Shown here piece after piece: positions 27,141 through 35,254 of a stretch of DNA of 64,000 nucleotides. The stretch spans positions 7,249,001 through 7,313,000 of the forward strand of contig NZ_CP108529.1 of the NCBI RefSeq assembly GCF_036002945.1. Reading direction: 5' to 3'. The notes beneath the pieces are model-generated. The model made no database searches, had not been told where the DNA came from, and was given only the letters and a program-made list of their open reading frames with translations. Every line of letters begins with the position of its first letter. Position 1 is the first letter of the stretch. The position numbers were made by a program, and so were the translations under genes. Source of the stretch: Streptomyces sp. NBC_01224 (GTDB taxonomy: Bacteria > Actinomycetota > Actinomycetes > Streptomycetales > Streptomycetaceae).

Positions 27141-27157
27141 CACTGGTCGGTCCAGTG
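27141..27157. promoter_or_regulatory. Small palindrome upstream of the HAD gene
   Basis: cactgg-tcggt-ccagtg, a 6-base perfect inverted repeat, lies in the metH/HAD gap near a possible -10 (tacact). It could be an operator for an unknown repressor; weak evidence. Confidence 0.25.
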
Positions 27158-27224
27158 AAGGCCGGTCGCCCTTCCCACGGGAAATGGCGGCCGGCCTTCT
27201 CGTCCCCTACGGAAGGTGTGCCGG

Positions 27225-27926
27225 ATGACCAGCACGGTTCCCGCGTCCATGACCCGCACGGCCGAAGGCGCCGCTCTGCAGGCCGTCCTGCTCGACATGG
27301 ACGGCACGCTCGTCGACACCGAGGGCTTCTGGTGGGACGCCGAGGTGGAGGTCTTCGCCGATCTCGGGCATCAGCTCGACGAGGCCTGGCGGGACGTGGT
27401 GGTCGGCGGGCCGATGACCCGCAGCGCCGGCTACCTCATGGATGTGACCGGCGCGGACATCACCCTCGCCGAACTCACCGTGCTGCTCAACGACCGCTTC
27501 GAGCGGCGCATCGACCGCGGGGTGCCGCTGATGCCGGGCGCGGCACGGCTGCTGGCCGAGCTGGCCAGGCACGAGATTCCCACCGCCCTGGTCTCCGCCT
27601 CGCACCGGCGGATCATCGACCGGGTGCTGGACTCGGTGGGCCGCCACCACTTCGCCCTCACCGTCGCGGGCGACGAGGTCTCCCGTACCAAACCGCACCC
27701 GGAGCCCTATCTCACCGCCGCGTCCGGCTTCGGGGCGGTCCCCGAGCTCTGCGCGGTCATCGAGGACACCGCGACCGGCGTCGCGGCGGCGGAGGCCGCG
27801 GGCTGCCGGGTGGTCGCCGTACCGTCCGTCGCGCCGATCGCCCCTGCCTACGGCCGAGTGGTCGTACGTTCGCTCGAAGAAGTCGATCTCGCATTTCTCC
27901 GGGGCCTGGTCACAGGAATGCGGTGA
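27225..27926 (+). CDS. HAD-family phosphatase
   Basis: A 233-residue haloacid-dehalogenase hydrolase. Motif I DMDGT has nucleophile D24 and acid/base D26, with motif II Ser in ALVSASHRR, motif III Lys in SRTKPHPEPY and motif IV EDTATG. The helical cap follows motif I, as in beta-phosphoglucomutase-like or sugar-phosphate phosphatases. The ATG at 27225 has ggaagg eight bases before; a GTG three codons earlier is possible. Substrate unknown. Confidence 0.85.
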   Translation: MTSTVPASMTRTAEGAALQAVLLDMDGTLVDTEGFWWDAEVEVFADLGHQLDEAWRDVVVGGPMTRSAGYLMDVTGADITLAELTVLLNDRFERRIDRGVPLMPGAARLLAELARHEIPTALVSASHRRIIDRVLDSVGRHHFALTVAGDEVSRTKPHPEPYLTAASGFGAVPELCAVIEDTATGVAAAEAAGCRVVAVPSVAPIAPAYGRVVVRSLEEVDLAFLRGLVTGMR

Positions 27927-28290
27927 TCCGTACACCGAGAGTGTTTCTGTGAATGAATCGAAAAATTCTCGGCGTCGGAAGGTGCATTTTCTGTCGTGCG
28001 TAAGTGTGTGCAGTCGGGTGTGCGACAAAGACGGGAATGCCCCCGGGCGTGAGCTTCATCACCTGAATGCCCCCTGAAGCCTTCTCAAGATCCACCGAGG
28101 TGTCCGTTTTGGTGTGTCGAAATGTCGCGATTGGTGAGGTCCTGTATGGAACCTTCCCGACCGAGGAAAACGGCTCGCCGCTAATTCCCATCACCGTCTG
28201 ATTACGCATCGGGACATCTCCGGTCCGGCATTGCCGACGGCGCCTACTAAGGTCGCTTTCTCAATGCACGGATGAGGGAGAGCGTTCAAG
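27927..28290. other. Long gene-free region ahead of the binding lipoprotein
   Basis: This 364-base stretch has visibly lower GC than its surroundings and no supported reading frame on either strand. A small hairpin (gaat-cgaaaa-attc near 27956) sits after the HAD stop. The 60 bases before 28291 hold tactaag and agggagag, likely part of the promoter and ribosome-binding site of the next gene. Confidence 0.5.
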
Positions 28291-29892
28291 ATGAACCGCA
28301 AGACTCTGGTGCTGCCGGCCGTCGTCGGCCTGCTCGCACCCGCACTCGCCGCCTGCGGCGCGTCGGGCGACGGGGGCGATGGCAAGGCCGCCATCGTTGT
28401 CGGCACCACGGACCAGTTCGTCGCCTCCAAGGACAACCCCGCGCCGCTCGACCCCGCCATCGGCTACGAAGCCGGCGTATGGAATGTGCTCCGGCAGACC
28501 GTGCAGACCCTGGTGCATGTGCCGCGCGGCGGCGGCGAGCCGGTGCCCGAAGCCGCGAAGAGCTGCACCTTCACGGACACGCAGAACGAGAGCTACCGGT
28601 GCAAGCTTCGCAGTGGTCTGAAGTTCGCCGACGGCAAGGCCATGACCGCCGATGACGTGAAGTACTCCATCGACCGTGTCATCCGCATCGACGCCCCCAA
28701 CGGGCCCGTCGCCCTGCTCGACAACATCGACACGATCGAGACGCAGGGCGAGCGGGAGGTCATCTTTCATCTGCGCGCGCCGGACGCCACGTTTCCGTAC
28801 AAGCTCGCCACCCCGGTCGCCGGGATCGTGCCGCGGAGCAAGTACGCGGCGAAGTCCGCGCGTACCGGATTCCAGGTGGACGGCTCCGGCCCGTACACCA
28901 TGAAGCCGGAAGTCGAGCACAACCAGGTCGTCAAGGTGCTCTTCACCAGGAACCCCCACTACAAGGGGGATCTGAAGGTACGCAACGAGAAGGTCGAGCT
29001 GGACGTCTTCCCTGACCCGACGGCCATGGGCAAGGCTCTCGACAACGAGAAGATCGACATGATGACCCGCACCATGTCGCCCGAGCAGTCCCAGCAGATG
29101 CTCGAAAAGCCCAGGGACGGCATCAAGCTCACCGAGATGCCCGGCCTCGCCATCCATTTCCTGGGCTTCAACACCGACGACCCGGCCGTGAAGAACAGGG
29201 CAGTCCGCCAGGCCATGGCCCAGGTCGTCGACCGCGGTGAAATCGCGAGCAAGGTGTACGGTGCCACGGCCGAACCGCTGTACTCGCTGATCCCGCCCGG
29301 CATCACCGCGCACACCAACTCGTTCTACAACAAGTACAGCGAACCCAGCACCACGAAGGCTGCGGCGATCCTGAACGCCGCAGGCGTCGACACCCCGGTG
29401 AAGCTCACGCTCCACTACCCGACCGACCGTGTCGGCGCCGGCACCGCCGCCGAGTTCGGAACCCTGAAGAAGCAGTTCAACGACACCGGACTGTTCGACG
29501 TCACCGTCCAGGGAACCCCCTGGGCGAAGTACCGCCCGGCACAGCTGCGCGGCGACTACGCCGTCTACGGCATGGGCTGGTTCCCCGACTTCCCGGACCC
29601 CGACAACTTCACGGCGCCGTTCCTCGACAAGAACAACTTCCTCAACTCGCCCTACAAGTCGACCCTGGCCCAGAAGACGCTCATTCCGCAGTCCCGCCAC
29701 GAGACCGACCGCAGCGCCTCGGCCAAGACCTTCCAGCAGCTCCAGGACATCGTCGCCAACGACGTCCCGGTACTGCCGATCTGGCAGGGCAAGCAGTACG
29801 CCGCCTCCCGTGAGGACCTCACCGGTGTCGAGTGGGCGGTCAACTCCTCCGCGGATCTCCAGCTCTGGGAGTTGGGCGACGGACGCGTCTGA
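28291..29892 (+). CDS. Family 5 peptide/nickel-type substrate-binding lipoprotein
   Basis: A 533-residue extracellular solute-binding protein. The lipobox LAAC places the lipidated Cys at residue 22. The family-5 hallmarks are LRSGLKFADGKAMTADDVKYSIDRV, GSGPYTM and WFPDFPDPDNF. It would deliver oligopeptides or similar ligands, but no permease or ATPase gene is adjacent, so it must share a transporter encoded elsewhere or act as a sensor. ATG start with gagggagag. Confidence 0.88.
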   Translation: MNRKTLVLPAVVGLLAPALAACGASGDGGDGKAAIVVGTTDQFVASKDNPAPLDPAIGYEAGVWNVLRQTVQTLVHVPRGGGEPVPEAAKSCTFTDTQNESYRCKLRSGLKFADGKAMTADDVKYSIDRVIRIDAPNGPVALLDNIDTIETQGEREVIFHLRAPDATFPYKLATPVAGIVPRSKYAAKSARTGFQVDGSGPYTMKPEVEHNQVVKVLFTRNPHYKGDLKVRNEKVELDVFPDPTAMGKALDNEKIDMMTRTMSPEQSQQMLEKPRDGIKLTEMPGLAIHFLGFNTDDPAVKNRAVRQAMAQVVDRGEIASKVYGATAEPLYSLIPPGITAHTNSFYNKYSEPSTTKAAAILNAAGVDTPVKLTLHYPTDRVGAGTAAEFGTLKKQFNDTGLFDVTVQGTPWAKYRPAQLRGDYAVYGMGWFPDFPDPDNFTAPFLDKNNFLNSPYKSTLAQKTLIPQSRHETDRSASAKTFQQLQDIVANDVPVLPIWQGKQYAASREDLTGVEWAVNSSADLQLWELGDGRV

Positions 29893-29900
29893 GCACGGAC

Positions 29901-29933
29901 GGCGCCCCCGGCCGCCCCTGGCCGGAAGGCGCC
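29901..29933. terminator. Hairpin between binding protein and response regulator
   Basis: Outer arms ggcgcc (29901-29906 and 29928-29933) enclose a further GGCC pairing. It lies between convergent stops; the stem is short and no T-run follows. Confidence 0.45.
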
Positions 29934-29949
29934 GCTCTTCCCGCTCCGC

Positions 29950-30621
29950 TCACTGAGCGCCGGGGCGCACCAGGCCGCTCTCGTACGCGTACACGGCCGC
30001 CTGCACTCGGTCGCGCAGACCGAGCTTGGTCAGCACATGGCCGACATGCGTCTTGACCGTGGTCTCACTGACGAACAGATCCGCGGCGATCTCCGCATTC
30101 GACAGACCGCGCGCCACCAGCTTCAGCACCTCGACCTCACGGTCCGTCAGCGTGTGCAGGGTGTCGGGCACCGGCTCCTCGCCGGACGGCAGATGGTCCG
30201 CGTACTTGTCGAGCAGTCTGCGAGTGACGCTCGGAGCGAGCATCGCCTCGCCCGCGGCGACCACGCGGATGGCCTGCACCAGCTCATTGGCCGGAGCGTC
30301 CTTCAACAGGAAGCCGCTGGCACCGGCGCGGAGCGCCTCCACCACATACTCGTCGAGATCGAACGTGGTCAGCACCAGCACCTTCGCCGGACCGTCCCGG
30401 CCGGGACCGGTGATCTGACGTGTCGCCTCGACGCCGTCCATCCGCGGCATGCGGATGTCCATCAGCACCACATCGGGCTGCAGCGCCCGCACCTGGTCGA
30501 GAGCCTGGAGACCGTCACCGGCCTCGCCCACCACCGCGAGATCCCCCTCCGCCTCCAGAATCATCCGGAAGCCGGTGCGCAGCAACGGTTGGTCATCGAC
30601 CAGTAGGACGCGGATAGCCAC
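29950..30621 (-). CDS. NarL/FixJ-family response regulator
   Basis: A 223-residue two-component regulator. The receiver domain has the acidic pair D9/D10, phospho-acceptor D55 (LMDIRMP), a Thr in LTTF and Lys in LLKDA. The C-terminal LuxR helix-turn-helix includes LTDREVEVLKLVARGLSNAEIA. The GTG start has aaggag and is nine bases after the stop of the nuclease gene, so the two are co-transcribed. No histidine kinase gene is near. Confidence 0.9.
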   Translation of the reverse strand: MAIRVLLVDDQPLLRTGFRMILEAEGDLAVVGEAGDGLQALDQVRALQPDVVLMDIRMPRMDGVEATRQITGPGRDGPAKVLVLTTFDLDEYVVEALRAGASGFLLKDAPANELVQAIRVVAAGEAMLAPSVTRRLLDKYADHLPSGEEPVPDTLHTLTDREVEVLKLVARGLSNAEIAADLFVSETTVKTHVGHVLTKLGLRDRVQAAVYAYESGLVRPGAQ

Positions 30622-30630
30622 AGGGTCTCC

Positions 30631-31542
30631 TTAAGGTCCTTCGAGGGCCACAGGCCGGCCGGCCTCAGCATGGACCGGATCCATTCTGCCCTGGACATCC
30701 TGCTCCGACTCCGCCGGGCGTACTGACAGCGGATATACCGGGGGAGTGCCGCCGAATTCGGGGCAGACCGACTGGTGGTCGCACCAGCCGCAGAGCTTCG
30801 TCGGCCGGGGCCGCCACTCGCCCGTCTCCGTCGCCTGCCGGATCGCGTCCCAGAGCGCCAGCAGCTTCCGCTCGACGCGCTCCAGATCCGCCACCACCGG
30901 GTCGTACGTCATGATGTCGCCGCTGCCGAGATAGACGAGCTGGAGCCGGCGGGGCACCACGCCCTTCAGCCGCCAGATCACCAGGGCGTAGAACTTCATC
31001 TGGAAGAGCGCGCCCTCCGCGTACTCCGGGCGCGGCGCCTTCCCCGTCTTGTAGTCGACGATCCGGACCTCGCCCGTCGGCGCCACATCGATACGGTCGA
31101 TCACCCCGCGCAGCCGCAGCCCCGACTCCAGCTCCGTCTCGACGAACAGCTCCCGCTCGGCGGGCTCCAGGCGCGTCGGATCCTCCAGTGAGAACCACCG
31201 CTCCACCAGGCTCTCCGCCTCCGAGAGCCAACGCGCCAGCCGCTCGCCCCCGGCATCCTTCGCGAACAGCTCCGACAGCTCCGGCTTCGACTCGAGCAGC
31301 CGGTCCCACTGGCCGGGGATCAGCGCCGTGGCCCGGCCGGCCGTGCGCTCCACCGCCGGGTTGTCGAAGAGCCGCTCGAGCACCGCATGCACCAGCGTGC
31401 CCCGGGTCGCCGCCTCGCTGGGCTTCTCCGGCAGTTTGTCGATGACCCGGAAGCGGTACAGCAGAGGACACTGCATGAAATCGCTCGCCCGCGACGGCGA
31501 CAGGGACGAAGGCGGCTGAGGCGGCCGCGGCAGGGAGGTCAT
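30631..31542 (-). CDS. RecB-family PD-(D/E)XK nuclease with four-cysteine (Cas4/AddB-like) pattern
   Basis: A 303-residue nuclease. It has an upstream His (GTLVHAVLERL), then D and DYK in VIDRIDV...IVDYKTGK, which form the metal-dependent core. C25 plus C251, C254 and C260 give the C...C-x2-C-x5-C spacing that binds a [4Fe-4S] cluster in AddB, Dna2 and Cas4. No helicase domain or CRISPR genes accompany it. The ATG at 31542 gives a compact protein; a longer upstream open frame is non-coding. A role in DNA end processing is inferred. Confidence 0.85.
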   Translation of the reverse strand: MTSLPRPPQPPSSLSPSRASDFMQCPLLYRFRVIDKLPEKPSEAATRGTLVHAVLERLFDNPAVERTAGRATALIPGQWDRLLESKPELSELFAKDAGGERLARWLSEAESLVERWFSLEDPTRLEPAERELFVETELESGLRLRGVIDRIDVAPTGEVRIVDYKTGKAPRPEYAEGALFQMKFYALVIWRLKGVVPRRLQLVYLGSGDIMTYDPVVADLERVERKLLALWDAIRQATETGEWRPRPTKLCGWCDHQSVCPEFGGTPPVYPLSVRPAESEQDVQGRMDPVHAEAGRPVALEGP

Positions 31543-31647
31543 GTCGAAGACCCTACGGCCCGTCACTGACAACCGGCGGCATACCATCGACCACACACCC
31601 TCGAACACTGCATGATCGTGCCGGACGGCACCGACCGAAGGGACCTC

Positions 31648-32898
31648 GTGGACGAGAGCGGCGACAGCGGGCGGCCGCAGCCCGGTGCAGGGGGAACGGA
31701 CCCCGGCGCCGGCCCCGAGAAGGGCGAACCGCGGCGCCCCGAAGAGCCCGGCGGCGGCCTGCTCATGGGCCGTCCCTTCGGTGTGCCCGTGTACGTCGCG
31801 CCCAGCTGGTTCCTCGTGGCCGCACTGATCACCTGGGTCTTCGGAGGTCAGCTCGAACGGGTGCTGCCCGAGCTCGGCGCGGCTCGCTATCTGGTCTCCC
31901 TCTTCTTCGCTATTGCCTTCTACGCGTCCGTACTCGTCCACGAACTCGCCCACACGGTCGTCGCGCTGCGCTACAAACTGCCGGTGCGCCGCATCCAGCT
32001 CCAGTTCTTCGGCGGCGTCTCCGAGATCGAGAAGGAGTCCGAGACCCCCGGCCGCGAGTTCGTTCTCGCCTTCGTCGGCCCCCTGCTCTCCCTGGTGCTC
32101 GCCGGGCTCTTCTACGTAGGGATGACGTTCGTCGCGCCCGGCACCGTGCCCGGTGTCCTCCTCGCCGGACTGATGATCTCCAACCTCCTGGTGGCCGCCT
32201 TCAACCTCCTCCCCGGCCTCCCGCTCGACGGCGGGCGCATGCTCCGTGCCGTCGTCTGGAAGATCACCGGGCGGCCTATGAGCGGCACCGTCGCAGCCGC
32301 CTGGGCCGGCCGCGCGCTCGCCGTCGTCACTCTCATCGGCCTCCCGCTGCTCACCCACACCGGCTCCTTCGGGAACAACCCCCGAGACCTCAGCGGCTTG
32401 GACACCGTCACCGACGCGCTGCTCGCCGCCATCCTCGCCGCCATCATCTGGACCGGTGCGGGCAACAGCCTGCGCATGGCCCGCCTGCGCGAACACCTCC
32501 CCGAACTGCGCGCCCGCACCCTCACCCGGCGCGCCGTTCCGGTGGAGGCCGCCACCCCGCTCTCCGAGGCCCTGCGCCGCGCCAACGAGGCGGGCGCCCG
32601 CGCCCTCGTCGTCGTCGACGGACACGGCGAACCCCAGGGCGTCGTCCGCGAGACGGCCATCGTCTCCGTCCCCGAACACCGCCGCCCCTGGGTCGCCGTC
32701 AGCAGCCTCGCCCAGGACCTCACCGAGGGCATGAAGATCTCGGCCGAGCTGACCGGCGAAGCACTCCTGGACAGCCTCAAGGCCAACCCCGCCACCGAAT
32801 ACCTCGTCCTCGAGGAAACCGGCGAGATCTACGGAGTGCTGTCCACCGCCGACGTCGAACGGGCATTCGTCGCCGCCCTGGCGAGGCCCGCCGCCTGA
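31648..32898 (+). CDS. Site-2 protease family (M50) membrane metalloprotease with CBS domains
   Basis: A 416-residue intramembrane zinc protease. After a Gly/Pro-rich cytoplasmic lead come membrane helices with the zinc motif HELAH (98-102) and the third ligand Asp194 in LPLDGGRM. The C-terminal third is a pair of CBS-like repeats (TPLSEALRRANEAGARALVVVDG) that may sense nucleotides. The GTG at 31648 follows gaaggga; an ATG at 31612 lacks a site. It is divergent from the nuclease. The substrate is unknown, possibly an anti-sigma factor. Confidence 0.85.
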   Translation: MDESGDSGRPQPGAGGTDPGAGPEKGEPRRPEEPGGGLLMGRPFGVPVYVAPSWFLVAALITWVFGGQLERVLPELGAARYLVSLFFAIAFYASVLVHELAHTVVALRYKLPVRRIQLQFFGGVSEIEKESETPGREFVLAFVGPLLSLVLAGLFYVGMTFVAPGTVPGVLLAGLMISNLLVAAFNLLPGLPLDGGRMLRAVVWKITGRPMSGTVAAAWAGRALAVVTLIGLPLLTHTGSFGNNPRDLSGLDTVTDALLAAILAAIIWTGAGNSLRMARLREHLPELRARTLTRRAVPVEAATPLSEALRRANEAGARALVVVDGHGEPQGVVRETAIVSVPEHRRPWVAVSSLAQDLTEGMKISAELTGEALLDSLKANPATEYLVLEETGEIYGVLSTADVERAFVAALARPAA

Positions 32899-32948
32899 CC
32901 GCCCGGGCTCGCGGTCGGCGCGCCGCGAATCACCGGTACGCTGGTCAC

Positions 32949-33854
32949 ATGTCTGAACCGACCGGTGCCGCCCGCCGACGCGGGCCCTTCAAGGTCGGGG
33001 ACCAGGTCCAGCTCACCGATCCCAAGGGACGCCACTACACCTTCACGCTCGAAGCCGGAAAGAATTTCCACACCCACAAGGGTTCTTTCCCGCATGACGA
33101 GCTGATCGGTGCCCCCGAGGGCAGTGTTGTCCGAACCACGGGAAACGTCGCCTACCTCGCGCTGCGCCCCCTGCTCCCCGACTACGTCCTGTCCATGCCC
33201 CGCGGCGCCGCCGTGGTCTACCCCAAGGACGCGGGGCAGATCCTGGCGTTCGCCGACATCTTCCCCGGCGCCCGCGTCGTGGAAGCCGGCGTCGGCTCCG
33301 GCTCGCTCTCCACCTTCCTGCTGCGCGCCATCGGCGACCAGGGCATGCTGCACTCCTACGAGCGCCGCGAGGACTTCGCCGAGATCGCCCAGCAGAACGT
33401 GGAACGCTACTTCGGCGAACCGCACCCCGCCTGGCAGCTCACTGTCGGGGATCTCCAGGACAACCTCTCGGACACCGACGTCGATCGTGTCATCCTCGAC
33501 ATGCTCGCCCCCTGGGAGTGCCTGGAGGCCGTCTCCAAGGCGCTCGTGCCCGGTGGCATCCTCTGCGCGTACGTGGCGACCACCACCCAGCTCGCGCGGA
33601 CCGTCGAGTCCATCCGCGAGATCGGCTGCTTCGCCGAACCGCAGCCCTGGGAATCGATGATCCGTAACTGGCACGTCGAGGGCCTGGCCGTCCGCCCGGA
33701 CCACCGCATGATCGGTCACACCGGTTTCCTCGTCACCGCCCGCCGTCTGGCCGACGGTGTGGAGGCCCCGCTGCGCCGCCGCCGCCCCGCCAAGGGCGCC
33801 TACGGCGAGGACTACGACGGTCCCGGCAGCCAGAGCGGCTCCTCCCGCGGCTGA
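32949..33854 (+). CDS. trmI: tRNA (adenine-58-N1)-methyltransferase TrmI
   Basis: A 301-residue SAM-dependent methyltransferase that makes m1A58 in the T-loop of tRNA. The N-terminal beta domain is followed by the Rossmann SAM site VVEAGVGSGSLS (about residue 115) and the DMLAPWE motif. The C-terminal 30 residues are Gly/Ser-rich. The gene is habitually found just upstream of the proteasomal ATPase in actinobacteria, as here. A strong terminator follows. Confidence 0.93.
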   Translation: MSEPTGAARRRGPFKVGDQVQLTDPKGRHYTFTLEAGKNFHTHKGSFPHDELIGAPEGSVVRTTGNVAYLALRPLLPDYVLSMPRGAAVVYPKDAGQILAFADIFPGARVVEAGVGSGSLSTFLLRAIGDQGMLHSYERREDFAEIAQQNVERYFGEPHPAWQLTVGDLQDNLSDTDVDRVILDMLAPWECLEAVSKALVPGGILCAYVATTTQLARTVESIREIGCFAEPQPWESMIRNWHVEGLAVRPDHRMIGHTGFLVTARRLADGVEAPLRRRRPAKGAYGEDYDGPGSQSGSSRG

Positions 33855-33870
33855 GCCGCACAACGTACCG

Positions 33871-33920
33871 GCGCCGCCGCCGAGTTCCCGGACCGACACG
33901 GGAACTCGGCGGCGGCGCCT
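33871..33920 (+). terminator. Strong terminator after trmI
   Basis: A perfect 21-base stem (33871-33891 with 33900-33920) with 8-base loop, followed immediately by TTTT. The clearest Rho-independent terminator in the window. Confidence 0.9.
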
Positions 33921-34083
33921 TTTCGTTGCCGCTACGGAAGCCCATCCGTGCCGACCCCACCGTTCCCCTGCTCTGTGAGGTGTGGCACGATGCTGGCCAC
34001 CCCCACGCCACCGCGGACGTCCCTCCGGCGGCACCGCCCACCCAGGCATCCTCGAACCACAGGAACCACAGGAGACATCCCGC

Positions 34084-34662
34084 GTGCAGCCCTCCGAGCT
34101 CCCGGACCTCGCGCACACCGACACCAAGCCGCTGCACTGGCTTGCCACCGCGACAGCCATGGCCGCTGTCGTCGCAGCCGCAGGCATGCTCCAGCCGGAC
34201 CCCACGGCCTCCGCCTCGACCCCCCACCGCACCACCGCGCAGCACGGCACCGAATCCGTCGCCGCACCCGATCCGGAGCGGGCGACCTTCCCCCTGGAAT
34301 GCGGTGGGCTGGAGAACACCGTGGCCAAACAAGCACCCGGCGACCTCGACGGCGACGGCCGCCCCGAGACCGTCGCCGTGGTCCGCTGCGCGGCCGGATC
34401 CGGCACTCCGCCCAGCGGCGTCTACGTCCTCACACAAGGAAGCGGGGTCACACCCCGGGTCGTGGCGACCCTGGTGGACCCCGCCCAGGAGATGAGCGTC
34501 GGCGATTTCGCGGTGCGTGACGGCATCATCTCCGCCACTCTGCTCGGCTACTCCTCGGCCGCAGTACCGCGCTGCTGTCCCGACCAGCAGGAAGAGGTCA
34601 CCTGGCAGTGGCAGGGCGGCGCATTCGTCCGCGCCACCCAGGCCGCCCCGAGCCGCGCCTGA
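34084..34662 (+). CDS. Exported hypothetical protein with one FG-GAP/VCBS-like calcium motif
   Basis: A 192-residue protein I cannot place in a characterised family. It has one hydrophobic segment (about residues 18-35) that is either an anchor or signal, a low-complexity linker, then DLDGDGRPE (D-x-D-x-D-G), a calcium-binding motif of FG-GAP/VCBS repeats, and a beta-rich domain with Cys residues in ECGG, VRCAAG and PRCCP that may form disulfides. The GTG at 34084 follows caggaga. It converges with the ferredoxin gene. Confidence 0.7.
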   Translation: MQPSELPDLAHTDTKPLHWLATATAMAAVVAAAGMLQPDPTASASTPHRTTAQHGTESVAAPDPERATFPLECGGLENTVAKQAPGDLDGDGRPETVAVVRCAAGSGTPPSGVYVLTQGSGVTPRVVATLVDPAQEMSVGDFAVRDGIISATLLGYSSAAVPRCCPDQQEEVTWQWQGGAFVRATQAAPSRA

Positions 34663-34701
34663 TCGGTCACTGCGCGTGATCGCCCACCCGGAACCGCCGG
34701 A

Positions 34702-35013
34702 TCAGGCGGCCTCGGGACCATACACCTCGACTCTGTCCGAAACGCGACGTACGTGGATGCAGTCGCCCGGGCATTCCTTGGCCGAATCGACCACATCCTG
34801 AAGAAGTGGCAGCGGTACGGGCGTCGTCGCGCCCTTGTCCTGCAGCAGCTCGTCGTCGCCGCTCTTCACATACGCCAGACCGTCGATGTCCAGCTCGAAC
34901 ACCTCGGGTGCGTACTGCACGCAGATGCCGTCTCCCGTGCAGAGGTCCTGGTCGATCCAGACCTCCAGGTCCTGCGTGTCGCTGCCGGTGGGAGCGTCCT
35001 GCTGCACGGTCAT
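34702..35013 (-). CDS. Small ferredoxin, probably [3Fe-4S]
   Basis: A 103-residue ferredoxin. C25 and C31 (spacing C-x5-C) with C81 followed by Pro are the three-ligand pattern of Streptomyces 3Fe-4S ferredoxins; an additional C85 is present. The chosen ATG has aggag very close (two bases spacing), so the exact start is a little uncertain. It is divergent from arc, an arrangement conserved at actinobacterial proteasome loci. The redox partner (perhaps a P450 or oxygenase) is not in the window. Confidence 0.85.
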   Translation of the reverse strand: MTVQQDAPTGSDTQDLEVWIDQDLCTGDGICVQYAPEVFELDIDGLAYVKSGDDELLQDKGATTPVPLPLLQDVVDSAKECPGDCIHVRRVSDRVEVYGPEAA

Positions 35014-35254
35014 TTCTCCTGCCGTTTCCTGCGTATCCGAAGCAAAAGTAGCCAGCCCTGACGGGTGTTGAACGGTTCGACGATACAACCGGCCGCTTTC
35101 CGATGTTGAAGGGTGGGTATTCCCCTGACACGAGGGGGAACGCAAGGGTGAAGATGGGACACGCCTCGCAGTCTTTGTGATCTAGGGGTTTCAATCATCA
35201 CCCACCCAGGTAGGGTCAGGAAGCGTCCAGCTCCCCTTGGAGGAGGTGAGGACC

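Noticed and set aside
31543..32679. Upstream in-frame extension of the nuclease reading
   Set aside because: It runs antisense through the M50 protease gene and reads as low-complexity sequence; the nuclease homology begins at the ATG at 31542.
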